A stretch of 64,000 nucleotides of DNA from Algoriphagus zhangzhouensis (GTDB taxonomy: Bacteria > Bacteroidota > Bacteroidia > Cytophagales > Cyclobacteriaceae). Made by a program: the position numbers and the translations under genes. The notes under the pieces were generated by a model. It was not told the origin of the DNA, ran no database searches, and worked only from the letters and a program-made list of their open reading frames with translations. The stretch spans positions 186,001 through 250,000 of the forward strand of contig NZ_FRXN01000001.1 in assembly GCF_900148515.1 (NCBI RefSeq). Direction: 5' to 3'. Shown here in pieces: positions 51,437 through 61,258 of the stretch. The stretch's first letter is position 1; each line of letters opens with the position of its first letter.

Positions 51437-52314
51437 TAGCAATTTGGAGCATTTTCTCCACTATTGGTTCTGAAATAGTGTTCTCCGTTCAAATAAAGCT
51501 TGTTTTCTGCAAATGATAAGCTGTAGGACCAGTTTTCACCTGTATATGATTTTAAAAGCAAAGCTGGTGAGCCGTCTTCTCCCATTCCTATTTCCCAGCT
51601 TCCGTTTCCTTTCCCTTTGTCATTGTTCATTCCCAAACCATCCATCTGGAAACTGCTGGAATTGTTCATAGTAAAATAACCCTCTGGGCAGAGGTCAATA
51701 ACTCTTTTCTGAGACATTCCCCCAGAAATTCCACCCTCAGTGGCGCTGGGCGAATAGTATGAACTCATGTAAGTCAATCTATATCCTGCCAGAAACGCTT
51801 TCCATTCTTCGAATTCCTTGCTTCGGTCTACTTCCTTGAATTCAAAAGATTGATACAGTTCTAGGCCTGCATTTTTGAGTTCATCTGTAAACCGGTCAGA
51901 ATTTGCAGCTATTGAAATGGTTACACCCAATCCTTTATAAGGATTTTCCACCCCGATGATATAGGCTTTGGCCATGGCTCCTTGCAGGTACCCATCAAAA
52001 GTCCCAGCAACGGCAGTGGGTGATAGGTCTTCCAAAGAACCAATTAGGGTCAGGTAGGTTCCTTGTTCATCCTGAATTGGTTTGAGGGCTTCAGCCTTGA
52101 TTTGACTGATGTTTTGATTGTGAGTAGATATTAGAATGATCCCTCCCAAACTTTGGTTTTGTAATAAAACTCCATTGCTGGTTTCCTGGCCTTGCCATCC
52201 ATTAGGAACTAAAAAAGATATTCCCAATTGCTCGTAATTGATCCGATTGGATTCTTGTGAATGTGCCATAAGAGTAAAAGTTAAGTAGAACAGTATACTT
52301 GAAATAAACCTCAT
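51433..52314 (-). CDS. Secreted protein of unknown function
   Basis: 293 residues; signal peptide (ISSILFYLTFTLMAHS). No family recognised with certainty. N-terminal half (about 22-155) resembles PsbP/DcrB-type domains (GISFLVPNGWQGQETSNGVLLQ). Second half starts LAGYRLTYMSSYYSPS and ends in beta strands (GSWEIGMGEDG, LYLNGEHYFRT). Separated by a terminator from the efflux cluster upstream. Confidence 0.6.
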   Translation of the reverse strand: MRFISSILFYLTFTLMAHSQESNRINYEQLGISFLVPNGWQGQETSNGVLLQNQSLGGIILISTHNQNISQIKAEALKPIQDEQGTYLTLIGSLEDLSPTAVAGTFDGYLQGAMAKAYIIGVENPYKGLGVTISIAANSDRFTDELKNAGLELYQSFEFKEVDRSKEFEEWKAFLAGYRLTYMSSYYSPSATEGGISGGMSQKRVIDLCPEGYFTMNNSSSFQMDGLGMNNDKGKGNGSWEIGMGEDGSPALLLKSYTGENWSYSLSFAENKLYLNGEHYFRTNSGENAPNCY

Positions 52315-52342
52315 AAGACACTGATAATAAGTGTAATTAAAT

Positions 52343-52377
52343 ATAAAAAAATAAACTGAGACTATAAGCCTCAGTTT
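52343..52377 (-). terminator. Terminator of the metal-efflux cluster
   Basis: Minus-strand AAACTGAG ... CTCAGTTT hairpin overlapping the PepSY stop codon, followed by ATTTTTTT. Confidence 0.75.
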
Positions 52378-53066
52378 TTAGATTTTCTTTTCTTAGGGAT
52401 GGTTACAAAATACAGAGTAAATCCAGAACCAATGGTCAATAACCCGAAGAGTGAAAAGGCTCTTAATAGAAGATTATTGAAGTTGTCTCTGCCTGCATAA
52501 TCCATGGTATGAAACATCCAAAGGAAGTCAAACCATCTCCAACTTCGGTGTCTTACAGTTTGGAATGAACCGCTTTTTGCATCGATGTAGGCGATCAATT
52601 TTTCCGGATGATCATATTTGACAGCCCAAACCGGCAGGGGTTTTTCTCTGAATTCATGGTGAGCACCGGTTTCCGTCAAAAATTCTGCAGACTCAATTCC
52701 ATAGTCTCCTTTGATATAGACCTGAGCGATTTCCTTAGCTTCTTCTTCCGTGATTTCTGGCTTTAGTTTACCCGTTTGTGCATTGTAAAGTTTCTCTCCA
52801 TTTACCCAGTAATAAGGTTGGTGAAGAACAAAGCGAAGCTCCAATGAGGAAATTTCCAATGTAGAATCTAATGAACTTGGTTCTACCAAATCGGTCGCCG
52901 TCATATGCATCATATGATCCCGGTGGAAATGGTCTCCATGGATTTCATCGATGTCTGTCCAAGAGAAATAAAGTCCCGAAAGTGTCCAAAAGAAGAATTG
53001 AATTCCGATAAAAACTCCCAAAAACCGGTGAATTCTACGGATATAGTATTGATTGTTTTTTCTCAT
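52371..53066 (-). CDS. PepSY-domain membrane protein
   Basis: 231 residues. Helix (FLGVFIGIQFFFWTLSGLYFSW), a periplasmic His/Met-rich loop (HGDHFHRDHMMHM), PepSY region (AKEIAQVYIKGDY; VKYDHPEKLIAYIDAKSG) and a C-terminal helix. Such proteins often accompany metal reduction or transport; the His/Met loop fits copper binding. Last gene of the efflux cluster. Confidence 0.82.
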   Translation of the reverse strand: MRKNNQYYIRRIHRFLGVFIGIQFFFWTLSGLYFSWTDIDEIHGDHFHRDHMMHMTATDLVEPSSLDSTLEISSLELRFVLHQPYYWVNGEKLYNAQTGKLKPEITEEEAKEIAQVYIKGDYGIESAEFLTETGAHHEFREKPLPVWAVKYDHPEKLIAYIDAKSGSFQTVRHRSWRWFDFLWMFHTMDYAGRDNFNNLLLRAFSLFGLLTIGSGFTLYFVTIPKKRKSKN

Positions 53067-53090
53067 GCTGGTGGGTGAAAAAAGGAAACC

Positions 53091-53522
53091 TTACTTCGTA
53101 GGTTCAGTTTCAAAATAGAGGTGGTAATGCTTACTGCATCCAGGGTTAAATGATGATTTACAAGATGGGCAGGTATTATTTGATGCCATGTAATCAGCAA
53201 TGCTCAACTCAGTGCCGCATACTCCACAAAGAATCGCTTTCTGATCAAATTCCGCTTTGGGCCAAACTTTCGGTTCATGTTCAGCATCCTCCTCATGACA
53301 GGAATAGCAGGGGTAGTATTTATCGCAGCATTTGAATTTGATGGCTATTATATCCAATTCGGAGTGCCAATGAACACAGCGGGTTTGATTGTCAACCGGT
53401 TTTCCAAAAACATTGATACCTCGTATTTGGGAAACTTTCAATGGTTCCAGTACTTTTTCCTGAGCTTGAATGGAGGTGCCTAATAGCCCTAAGAAGAATA
53501 GAAGTATGAGTTGTTTTTTCAT
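53091..53522 (-). CDS. Exported CHY zinc-finger protein
   Basis: 143 residues: signal peptide (MKKQLILLFFLGLLGTSIQA) and a CHY zinc finger: TRCVHWHSELDIIAIKF, CCDKYYPCYSCHEEDAEH, CGVCGTE, CPSCKSSFNPGCSKHYHLYFE. Conserved Cys/His spacing binds several zinc ions. Family members are normally cytosolic; here the signal peptide implies a periplasmic role, perhaps metal buffering in this efflux cluster. Confidence 0.88.
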   Translation of the reverse strand: MKKQLILLFFLGLLGTSIQAQEKVLEPLKVSQIRGINVFGKPVDNQTRCVHWHSELDIIAIKFKCCDKYYPCYSCHEEDAEHEPKVWPKAEFDQKAILCGVCGTELSIADYMASNNTCPSCKSSFNPGCSKHYHLYFETEPTK

Positions 53523-53591
53523 GGTTAAATAAGGCTAGTGGGATTCTTTTAAATAGGTATTTGGTGATGAAAATTCTGAATTTTTCAAAAT

Positions 53592-53657
53592 TCACGTCAA
53601 CCTGAGAGAAGTCGAAGGGTCCTCGATCCCAATTGTTATCGAGGACTCTTTGCGTGA
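53592..53657. repeat. Bacteroidota-type intergenic palindromic repeat
   Basis: TCACGTCAACCTGAGAGAAG, GTCGAAGGGT core and a stem GGGTCCTCGAT / ATCGAGGACTC, closed by TCACG/CGTGA. Resembles the common CCTGAGCGAAGTCGAAGG repeats dispersed in Bacteroidota genomes. Confidence 0.7.
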
Positions 53658-53682
53658 CAATATTTTTCTAAATCTAATTTCT

Positions 53683-54258
53683 TTAATTTAGTGCCAAAGT
53701 CTCCTCAACTCTTCCACAAGTCAACATAGAACTTCCGAAAAGCGGGTTTTTGATGTCCTCGGAAGCACTCAACCAAATTCCGCCAGTGTTGTTTTTGTAC
53801 ATCGGGCAATACTGCTGATATAATGTTCTGTCTGTGCCAGCGATTTTGATAAAATCGGTCATTAGGACACTCAATGCCTGAAAACTCTCTCTTTGTGCTG
53901 CGATATCTTCAGAAGTTAGGTTCTCGGCTACCATAGCTGCTTCCATTTGAAGTTCTTCCAATTTCACAAAATCCTCACCTTCATAAGCATTGATATCAAA
54001 TCCTTTGATTGCCTCAATCAGCTGAGGTGCTTTTGATGCTGCTTCAGATGAATTGTCATTTACAAAGGCATCTTTAATAGAAAGATAGGCATCAATTACG
54101 GGAGTGGAGGCATTGGACATGGCCATTTCAGAATGTTCTGATTTGGCATCAGCTCCCATTTCATGGCCTTCGTGCATGGAATGATCTTCTGTTTTGGAAC
54201 CTGAGCAAGAATACAAAGCGATTCCAAGGGCTAGGGCAAATAAACTGGTCTTTTTCAT
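53683..54258 (-). CDS. DUF3347-domain lipoprotein
   Basis: 191 residues from the ATG at 54258. Lipoprotein signal ending YSC, a His/Met-rich stretch (DHSMHEGHEMG), and DUF3347 with YCPMYKNNTGGIWLSASEDIKNPLFGSSMLTCG. The same domain is fused to the C-terminus of the adjacent CusB-like protein. Likely a periplasmic copper-binding accessory factor. Confidence 0.85.
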   Translation of the reverse strand: MKKTSLFALALGIALYSCSGSKTEDHSMHEGHEMGADAKSEHSEMAMSNASTPVIDAYLSIKDAFVNDNSSEAASKAPQLIEAIKGFDINAYEGEDFVKLEELQMEAAMVAENLTSEDIAAQRESFQALSVLMTDFIKIAGTDRTLYQQYCPMYKNNTGGIWLSASEDIKNPLFGSSMLTCGRVEETLALN

Positions 54259-54268
54259 AGTTTTTAAA

Positions 54269-56044
54269 TTAATGATTATGAGTTGTTGATATTGTTGTCG
54301 TCGGTAATTCTGTTTCAAATACGGTTTGACCCTTTAAATAGGTCTGTTTGACTTCTCCACAGGTAAGCATGGATGCTCCAAAGTAGGGGTTGGTAATGTC
54401 CTTTTGCTCAGAAAGCCAAAATGCTCCCTGATCTCCGAAAGCCATTGGGCAGTAATCTTTGTAGACTACTTCTTTGTTTAGTCCAAAGCGCTCTGTCATA
54501 TCCAATACTGCAGTAGAAAGATCTGAGAAATATTTTCTAGATGATTCCAGATCCGATGATGCTTCCAATTGATTTAAACTTGCTGAAATTTGCTTCATTA
54601 GTTGCATCCAATGCTCGTGGGCCATTCCTTCCAAAAGCTTCATATCTACACCAGCTAGGCTATTTTGAGCATTTTTCACACTTTTTTGACTTTGGGTCAA
54701 ATCATCAGAAACCAAGCTGTTTTTGATCTCAAAATAGGCATCTGCCAAAGCTGTGATCTGAGATCTAAATTCCTCAGAAACTTCCATAGATTTGGATTCA
54801 GGTCTGTTCATCATGCTGTAGCTCCCAGATAATTGAGCTGCTGCATCCACTGCAAAGACTCCATTTGTGACGATTTCCTCTCCGGGCATGATTCCAGATT
54901 CTATTAGGTAATTATCACCTACTTTGGAGCCTAGGTTTACTTCACGCATTTCGAATGCAGGAACTTCAGAATTAGGCACTTTCACATAGACAATGGATCT
55001 TTTTCCTGTCCAAAGTAGGGCTGTTCTGGGAATTGAGAGCTCGGTATTGGCTAAAGATGAGTTCGATGAAATCGTGCCCGTCACAAACATTTCCGGCTTC
55101 AACTTCCCTTGGGAATTGGAAATTTCTGCTCTGATCGAGGCTGCACGAGTTGTCGGATTGATTAAGGGATCAATAAAGCTGACTTTGGCTTTGAAAGTTT
55201 CTCCGGGAATCCCTGCAGCGGTGAATGATATTTCATTACCAACCTTCAAAAAGGGCAAATCTGATTCATAAGCATCCATCAGAACCCAAAGCTTGGAAAG
55301 GTTGACTACATTGAATAAAACGGATCCTGTGCTTACATAATCGCCGACTGCAATGTTTCGCTGCGTTACTACGCCTCCATGTTCAGCGATCAAGTCCATT
55401 TGCTCTTTGATTTTTCCTCCCGCTTCAATGGAAGCGATTTGTGCATCGCTCAATTTCCATAGTTTCAGCTTTTCTTTGGCTGCCTGATAAAGTTCAGGGA
55501 AAGTGGTTTTGGATTTTGAGGCTTCCAATAATTCCTGCTGGGCAGTCATCAATTCAGGGGAATAGATACTTGCCAGTTTTTGCCCGGAACGGACCTGTTC
55601 TCCTGTGAAGGAAACATATAGTTTTTCAATTCTTCCGGGGAATTTGGCAGTAATAGCAGCATTTTCCCGCTCATCGGTTTGGATTTTTCCAGTCAGGGTG
55701 ACCTGATTTCCGGAAGCGGAACCACCCACTTTAGTCGTATGGATATTTGCCAAGGCCACAGCATCCTGAGTCATCTCATAAACCAAAGGATTGGAATTTC
55801 CAGAAGAAGAATTGCTGGAAACTGGAATCAGATCCATTCCACAAATAGGACAGGATCCTGGTTCATTTAGTTTGATTTGTGGGTGCATGGAGCAAGTCCA
55901 CAGCTGATCTGCCAAAGACTCCGAATGATCGTGCTCGTCTTCAGAGGTGGTAGAGGAGCTTGGTTTTACAATCCAACCAATGACAATTCCTGCCAAGAGT
56001 AAAGCCCCGAATTTGATCCATTTATTTTCTAATAGCTTTTGCAT
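54269..56044 (-). CDS. cusB: CusB-like RND efflux adaptor with HMBD and C-terminal DUF3347
   Basis: 591 residues. N-terminal membrane anchor, heavy-metal-binding domain (LWTCSMHPQIKLNEPGSCPICGMDLIP), HlyD-type barrel-sandwich and helical hairpin, beta-barrel (GEEIVTNGVFAVDAAAQL), and a C-terminal DUF3347 domain (YCPMAFGDQGAFWLSEQKD, MLTCGEV) of about 150 residues. Links CusA to the TolC channel for Cu(I)/Ag(I) export. The DUF3347 fusion is typical of Bacteroidota. Confidence 0.92.
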   Translation of the reverse strand: MQKLLENKWIKFGALLLAGIVIGWIVKPSSSTTSEDEHDHSESLADQLWTCSMHPQIKLNEPGSCPICGMDLIPVSSNSSSGNSNPLVYEMTQDAVALANIHTTKVGGSASGNQVTLTGKIQTDERENAAITAKFPGRIEKLYVSFTGEQVRSGQKLASIYSPELMTAQQELLEASKSKTTFPELYQAAKEKLKLWKLSDAQIASIEAGGKIKEQMDLIAEHGGVVTQRNIAVGDYVSTGSVLFNVVNLSKLWVLMDAYESDLPFLKVGNEISFTAAGIPGETFKAKVSFIDPLINPTTRAASIRAEISNSQGKLKPEMFVTGTISSNSSLANTELSIPRTALLWTGKRSIVYVKVPNSEVPAFEMREVNLGSKVGDNYLIESGIMPGEEIVTNGVFAVDAAAQLSGSYSMMNRPESKSMEVSEEFRSQITALADAYFEIKNSLVSDDLTQSQKSVKNAQNSLAGVDMKLLEGMAHEHWMQLMKQISASLNQLEASSDLESSRKYFSDLSTAVLDMTERFGLNKEVVYKDYCPMAFGDQGAFWLSEQKDITNPYFGASMLTCGEVKQTYLKGQTVFETELPTTTISTTHNH

Positions 56045-56056
56045 GCTTTTGATGTT

Positions 56057-57343
56057 TTAATTGATCGGAGTCCCAGTTCCTAAGGATTCTAAAAGTGCCA
56101 GACTTTTATGCTGCTGGACGATCATTCTGAGCTGACTTAATTGAATTTGTAGCATTTGATGATGCGAGCTTACCACCGATTCGATTGATTTAGAATTGGT
56201 TTGAAAATAGCTGAGCTGTAGCCTGTTGTTTTGGTGTACCAATTCCATTTGTTCTTGATAAAGATCGATTTTTCGACTTGCGTCCTCAAAATCCCGGATG
56301 GCATTGGCCCATTCCATTGCAAGCATATTCTCCTCCTTTTCTTTTTTCAAAAGAGTTGCTTCTCGCAGGTATTCTGTTTCTTTGATTCTTGAATTTGTCT
56401 TTTTGCGATAAATAGGAAGGCTTAGGCTGACCATAGGCATCACCATATCTTTTCCTCCCATCATCATTCCACTTTCAGGTCTTGGTTGAAAGGGCATATA
56501 TTCTATGCCTGCACCAAGCATCGGTCTTCCCTGCAGCTTTGCAATCTGTTCTTGCTGATCCAAAGCGGCCATTTGTGTATCAAAACTTGCTAGCATGGGG
56601 TTTTGACTATGTATACTGTCCAAAAGGACATTTTTGTCCCAAAGCAATTGGGAAGGTTCGAGAGAATCCAAACTTGATATTTGTTCGTTGATTTCCCTAT
56701 TGAGCAATTGGTTGAATTTTATTTGAAGTGGTTTTAGATTTTCTTTCAAAGTCAGGATTTCATTTTCCTTTTCAAGGTATTGGATTCGGATATCCAAAAC
56801 TCCAGACATTCCAGATTCTGAAGACCCCATACCAGGCATTCCAGTTGATTTTTCATTGGATCCGGATTTGAATTTTGCCAAAGCCAAGCGCTCAAATTGC
56901 TCCAAATGTTCCAAAAACTGTTTCTGAATCTGAATCTCTTTTTGAGTTTGGTAAATTTCAAAATAGGTTGATTTTACTTGATAAAAGAGCTTGTTTTTGG
57001 CATCCAGAAACAGTTGATACCTCGCATGGGAAAGGAGATTAGCCTCTTCTTTTTTCTCTCCCAAAGTTCCAAACCATGGAAACATCTGCATCAGTTTAAA
57101 ATCAGCGACCTGATTACCCATCCATCTTTGCATGGGGGAAAAGAATACACCCATTGTCAGCTCAGGATCAGGCAAATTTCCCACTTGAGGAGCTTTTTCC
57201 AAAGAAGCCAGATATTCATGGTAATATGCCTGTAGTTCAGGATTTTTTTCTCCTGCCTGAATCAGGTAATCATCCAGATTTTGGCCCCAAGAGAAAGTAG
57301 TGATGGCCGTTAGTAGGAAGAATAGAAATGAAATTTTTCTCAT
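56057..57343 (-). CDS. cusC: TolC-family outer membrane efflux protein
   Basis: 428 residues, signal peptide ending FSWGQ, then two long coiled-coil OEP repeats (about 25-225 and 240-428; LQAYYHEYLASLEKAP, PMVSLSLPIYRKKTNSRIKE). Outer membrane channel of the tripartite efflux pump, 3 bases after cusA and 12 before cusB. Confidence 0.9.
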   Translation of the reverse strand: MRKISFLFFLLTAITTFSWGQNLDDYLIQAGEKNPELQAYYHEYLASLEKAPQVGNLPDPELTMGVFFSPMQRWMGNQVADFKLMQMFPWFGTLGEKKEEANLLSHARYQLFLDAKNKLFYQVKSTYFEIYQTQKEIQIQKQFLEHLEQFERLALAKFKSGSNEKSTGMPGMGSSESGMSGVLDIRIQYLEKENEILTLKENLKPLQIKFNQLLNREINEQISSLDSLEPSQLLWDKNVLLDSIHSQNPMLASFDTQMAALDQQEQIAKLQGRPMLGAGIEYMPFQPRPESGMMMGGKDMVMPMVSLSLPIYRKKTNSRIKETEYLREATLLKKEKEENMLAMEWANAIRDFEDASRKIDLYQEQMELVHQNNRLQLSYFQTNSKSIESVVSSHHQMLQIQLSQLRMIVQQHKSLALLESLGTGTPIN

Positions 57344-57346
57344 GGC

Positions 57347-60300
57347 CTATTGATTTTGATCTGTTGTAAATACAGCAGCGTTCTGTTTTAATTTTCTTTC
57401 AGCCCACCAGCAATAAAGGGTCGGCACAATGAATACGGTGGTCAGCTCCAGCACCATTCCTCCCAAAGATGGAATAGCCATAGGAATCATTATATCCGAT
57501 CCTCTTCCCGTTGAGGTAAGGATTGGAACCAAGGCCAAAAGGGTAGTGGCTGTGGTCATCAAACAAGGAAGAACCCTTCTTTTTCCCGCCTCAATTACTG
57601 CGGTACGAACTTCTTGAACTGAGGTAGGTTGATGCGCTTTGAAGCTTTGATCCAGATAGGAAGCAACGACCACTCCGTCATCTGTCGCAATTCCAAAAAG
57701 GGCGATAAAACCAACCCAAACAGCGACAGAAAGATTGATGTCCTTCATCTGGAAGAGCTCTCTCATCGGAATATCAAACAGGGAGAAGTTCATAAACCAA
57801 TCCTGACCGTATAACCAAAGCATCAAAAATCCTCCTGAAAAGGCCATGGCAATGCCTGTAAATACAAACAGGGTGGTAGATACGGCCCTAAACTGAAAGT
57901 AAAGGATCAAGAAAATAACGATTAAGGAGAGGGGAACCACGATGGAAAGTCTTTTTTCTGCCCGGATCTGATTTTCATAGCTGCCCGAAAAGACATATCT
58001 GACTCCTTTAGGAACTACCAGTTCCCCCGAGTCGATCTTGGACTGAAGGTAGTTTTGAGCATCTTCTACCACCGAAACCTCTGCAAAACCGTCCTGCTTA
58101 TCCAGCAAAACATACCCTACCAAGAAACTGTTTTCGCCCCGGATCATGTCGGGTCCCGGTCTATAAGTGATATCCGCCAATTGCCCCAAAGGAATGTAAT
58201 TGCCTAAAGGGGTTGGAACCTGAATGCTTTCAATGGCTCCGGGGTCATCGCGGAATTCTCGTGCATAGCGCACTCGAATCGGATAGCGCTCTCTGCCTTC
58301 CACGGTTGTACTCAATTGCATCCCACCAATGGCAGTTTCGATGAAATCCTGGACATCGACCACGTTCATCCCATAGCGGGAAATTTCATCCCTTTTTATC
58401 TCAAGCTCCAGATAGGGCTTTCCAACAATCCGATCTGCAAAGACTGCTTCTCTCTTCACCGAAGGAACCTCTTTGAGGTATTTTTCAAGCTTTAAGCCGA
58501 AGTCTTCAATGGTTTGTAAATCAGGTCCATATACTTTGATTCCCATAGGGGCTCGCATGCCTGTTTGTAGCATGACCAATCGGGTTTCAATGGGCTGAAG
58601 TTTGGGAGAAGAAGTCACACCCGGGATTTGGATAACCCCTACAATTTCATTCCAGATATCGTCAGGACTCTGGATATGAGACCTCCATTGACGGAAATAT
58701 TCTCCGTCTGAATCTTCTAGCAATTGTGAAGTATCCACCAAATGGGGCTCCATTGTAGCCGGATCAAAGTAGGTCCCGTTTTTCAATTCAAACTGTCCGT
58801 CTCCATTCACTTTGAAACGGATTCGACTGCCATTCCCATCAGTCAGATACTCGCTTTTGTAATTGATGGTATTTTCAAACATTGTCAAAGGAGCAGGGTC
58901 AATCGCAGTTTCCGCTCTTCCTGCTTTCCCTACAACCAATTCTACTTCCGGGATTGCTGTGACTAGCATATCTAGCTTTCGAAGTACTTCCCTGTTTTCC
59001 TGAACTCCGGCATGAGGCATCGTAGTCGGCATCAAGAGAAATGAACCTTCATTAAGCGATGGCATAAATTCCTCACCCAGTCCCGGAAATGTATGGGACA
59101 ATCCGGACCAAAAGGAGGTGGTTCGGATGTTCAAACCGATTTTATCGAGGGTCTTGGGGATAAATCCGAAAACCGAATTGAATCCCAACCAAACCGAAGC
59201 TCCCAAAAGCAAGACCACAATAGGGAATGCCAGAAAGGTCTTTTTATTGTTAAGACACCAGTTTAGAATCTGGGGATAAACTCGGATGAATATGGTAAAA
59301 CCACCCAGCACCAGTGTCAACAAAAGCGCTATAAATCCAAAGTTGATCAGGTAACTGTTGGAAACACCCAAGGGCATCCATTCGGAGGTCAGGAGGGAGG
59401 CAACTGCCAATAAGGTTACAACAATGATGAGTGCATTCTTTCTGGATTCCAGTTTTTCAGGGAAATGAAAAGCCAAAGAATGGATCAGTCCATAGCCAAC
59501 CAAAACCCAACCGGCCCATGACCAAACTGTAAAGGCGATAACCAATCCAAAGACCACTAATGCATAGTTTCCAAAGCGGGAGAATTTTCCTTTATAGCTT
59601 TTGAATGAGAAAAACCAGTGGGAAAAGGCAGGCATAATCAACAAGGTGAAGATGACCGCTGAGATCAAGGCAAAGGATTTGGTGTAAGCCAAAGGGCCGA
59701 ATAGCTTTCCTTCAGCAGCCTGAAGGGTAAATACAGGAAGGAAACTGACGATCGTCGTACTGACTGCTGTCAGGATTGCTCCTCCGACTTCTGTGGTAGC
59801 TTCATAGACAATTTGAAGTTTGGATTTGCTATCATTTGGCATTTCCAGATGGCGGAGAATGTTTTCATTCAAAATAATCCCCAAGTCCACCATGGTTCCA
59901 ATGGCGATGGCTATCCCTGAAAGGGCCACAATATTGGCATCCACACCAAAGTACTTCATAAAGATAAAGCACATCAAAACCGCCAAAGGCAGGAGGGCAG
60001 AAATCAAAAGCGACGCTCTTAGATTATAGACCATCACAATAATCACGATGATGGTGATCAAAATCTGTAGGGAAATTGCTTCGTATAGGGTTCCTAAGGT
60101 CTCGTAAATCAGGTTGGTTCTATCGTAAAATGGGACGATAGTTACCTTGGAAACAGTCCCGTCAGCTAAAGTTTTGCTGGGAAGTCCATCAGAAATCTTT
60201 TCGATTTCAGCTTTTACTCCCTCAATCACTTGGAGAGGATTGTCTCCATATCGGGCGATAACCACACCGCCAACCGCTTCAGCTCCGGATTTATCCAGAA

Positions 60301-61180
60301 TTCCACCCATATTTCTGGGCTGAGGGCCGATATTGACTTTGGCTACATCCTGAATCCGGATAGGAACATTGTTGGCGACTTTGACGACTGCCTGATCCAA
60401 ATCACTAAGGTTTTCAACATAGCCCAGACCTCGGACGAAGTAATCAACTTTATTGACCTCGATGGTGTTGGCAGAAACGTCCAGATTGGATTTTTGAACC
60501 GCAGCCATCACATCCATAAGGGTTACTCCATTGGCCTTCAGTGCGGCAGGATCCACATCTACTTGATATTCTTTGATATATCCACCGACTGAGGCCACTT
60601 CACTCACCCCATCCACAGCGGTTAGGGAATAGCGTACATAATAATCCTGAATGGAGCGCAGTTCATGTAGGTCCCAACCACCTGCAGGATTTCCTTCTGG
60701 ATCCCTTCCTTCCAGAGTATACCAATAGACTTGACCCAAGGCGGTGGCATCCGGACCTAGTTTCGGTTGGACTCCTTCAGGTAAAAGGCCAGATGGAAGG
60801 GAGTTCAGTTTTTCAAGGACACGGGATCTGCTCCAATAGAATTCAATGTCCTCATCAAATATGATGTAGATACTGGAGAAGCCAAAGGCTGAACTGCTTC
60901 TGACACTTTTGACTCCCGGAAGTCCCAAAAGGGAAGTGGTCAGCGGATAGGTGATTTGATCTTCCACGTCTTGAGGAGATCTTCCCATCCATTCGGTAAA
61001 GACGATTTGTTGGTTTTCACCAATATCTGGAATCGCATCCACTGGCACAGGGTCGCGAGGGATCAATCCCGTTTCCCAGTTAAACGGAGCTGTGGCAATG
61101 CCCCAGGCTACAATAAATAGTAGCAACAGAACAGTGACTAACTTGTTTTCTAAGAAATATTTTATAATTGAATTGAGCAT
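57347..61180 (-). CDS. cusA: CusA-type heavy-metal RND efflux permease
   Basis: 1277 residues, longer than the about 1040 of E. coli CusA because of an extra hydrophobic block between the two halves (about 540-640) and an inserted periplasmic stretch, as in many Bacteroidota relatives. DAIPDIGENQQIVFTEW, porter domains (AGVQENREVLRKL), TM4 acidic signature GIAIAIGTMVDLGIILNEN, and a Met-rich QTGMRAPMGIKVYG metal pathway. Proton-driven export of Cu(I)/Ag(I). Confidence 0.94.
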   Translation of the reverse strand: MLNSIIKYFLENKLVTVLLLLFIVAWGIATAPFNWETGLIPRDPVPVDAIPDIGENQQIVFTEWMGRSPQDVEDQITYPLTTSLLGLPGVKSVRSSSAFGFSSIYIIFDEDIEFYWSRSRVLEKLNSLPSGLLPEGVQPKLGPDATALGQVYWYTLEGRDPEGNPAGGWDLHELRSIQDYYVRYSLTAVDGVSEVASVGGYIKEYQVDVDPAALKANGVTLMDVMAAVQKSNLDVSANTIEVNKVDYFVRGLGYVENLSDLDQAVVKVANNVPIRIQDVAKVNIGPQPRNMGGILDKSGAEAVGGVVIARYGDNPLQVIEGVKAEIEKISDGLPSKTLADGTVSKVTIVPFYDRTNLIYETLGTLYEAISLQILITIIVIIVMVYNLRASLLISALLPLAVLMCFIFMKYFGVDANIVALSGIAIAIGTMVDLGIILNENILRHLEMPNDSKSKLQIVYEATTEVGGAILTAVSTTIVSFLPVFTLQAAEGKLFGPLAYTKSFALISAVIFTLLIMPAFSHWFFSFKSYKGKFSRFGNYALVVFGLVIAFTVWSWAGWVLVGYGLIHSLAFHFPEKLESRKNALIIVVTLLAVASLLTSEWMPLGVSNSYLINFGFIALLLTLVLGGFTIFIRVYPQILNWCLNNKKTFLAFPIVVLLLGASVWLGFNSVFGFIPKTLDKIGLNIRTTSFWSGLSHTFPGLGEEFMPSLNEGSFLLMPTTMPHAGVQENREVLRKLDMLVTAIPEVELVVGKAGRAETAIDPAPLTMFENTINYKSEYLTDGNGSRIRFKVNGDGQFELKNGTYFDPATMEPHLVDTSQLLEDSDGEYFRQWRSHIQSPDDIWNEIVGVIQIPGVTSSPKLQPIETRLVMLQTGMRAPMGIKVYGPDLQTIEDFGLKLEKYLKEVPSVKREAVFADRIVGKPYLELEIKRDEISRYGMNVVDVQDFIETAIGGMQLSTTVEGRERYPIRVRYAREFRDDPGAIESIQVPTPLGNYIPLGQLADITYRPGPDMIRGENSFLVGYVLLDKQDGFAEVSVVEDAQNYLQSKIDSGELVVPKGVRYVFSGSYENQIRAEKRLSIVVPLSLIVIFLILYFQFRAVSTTLFVFTGIAMAFSGGFLMLWLYGQDWFMNFSLFDIPMRELFQMKDINLSVAVWVGFIALFGIATDDGVVVASYLDQSFKAHQPTSVQEVRTAVIEAGKRRVLPCLMTTATTLLALVPILTSTGRGSDIMIPMAIPSLGGMVLELTTVFIVPTLYCWWAERKLKQNAAVFTTDQNQ

Positions 61181-61183
61181 GAT

Positions 61184-61256
61184 TCATTCTGATGGTGCAA
61201 AAGAAAAGCTTGGATACAGCGTATCCGGGCACGTTTGGCCGAAGCCATCAGAATGA
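61184..61256 (-). ncRNA. Structured intercistronic element between the HYC_CC_PP gene and cusA
   Basis: A perfect 12-bp outer inverted repeat TCATTCTGATGG / CCATCAGAATGA closes a 49-nt loop that contains GGATAC-AGC-GTATCC (61212-61226) and GGC-CGAA-GCC (61237-61246). It fills almost all of the 78-base gap. It may be an RNA processing or stabilising element, or an attenuator; it has no T tail. Confidence 0.5.
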
Positions 61257-61258
61257 TT

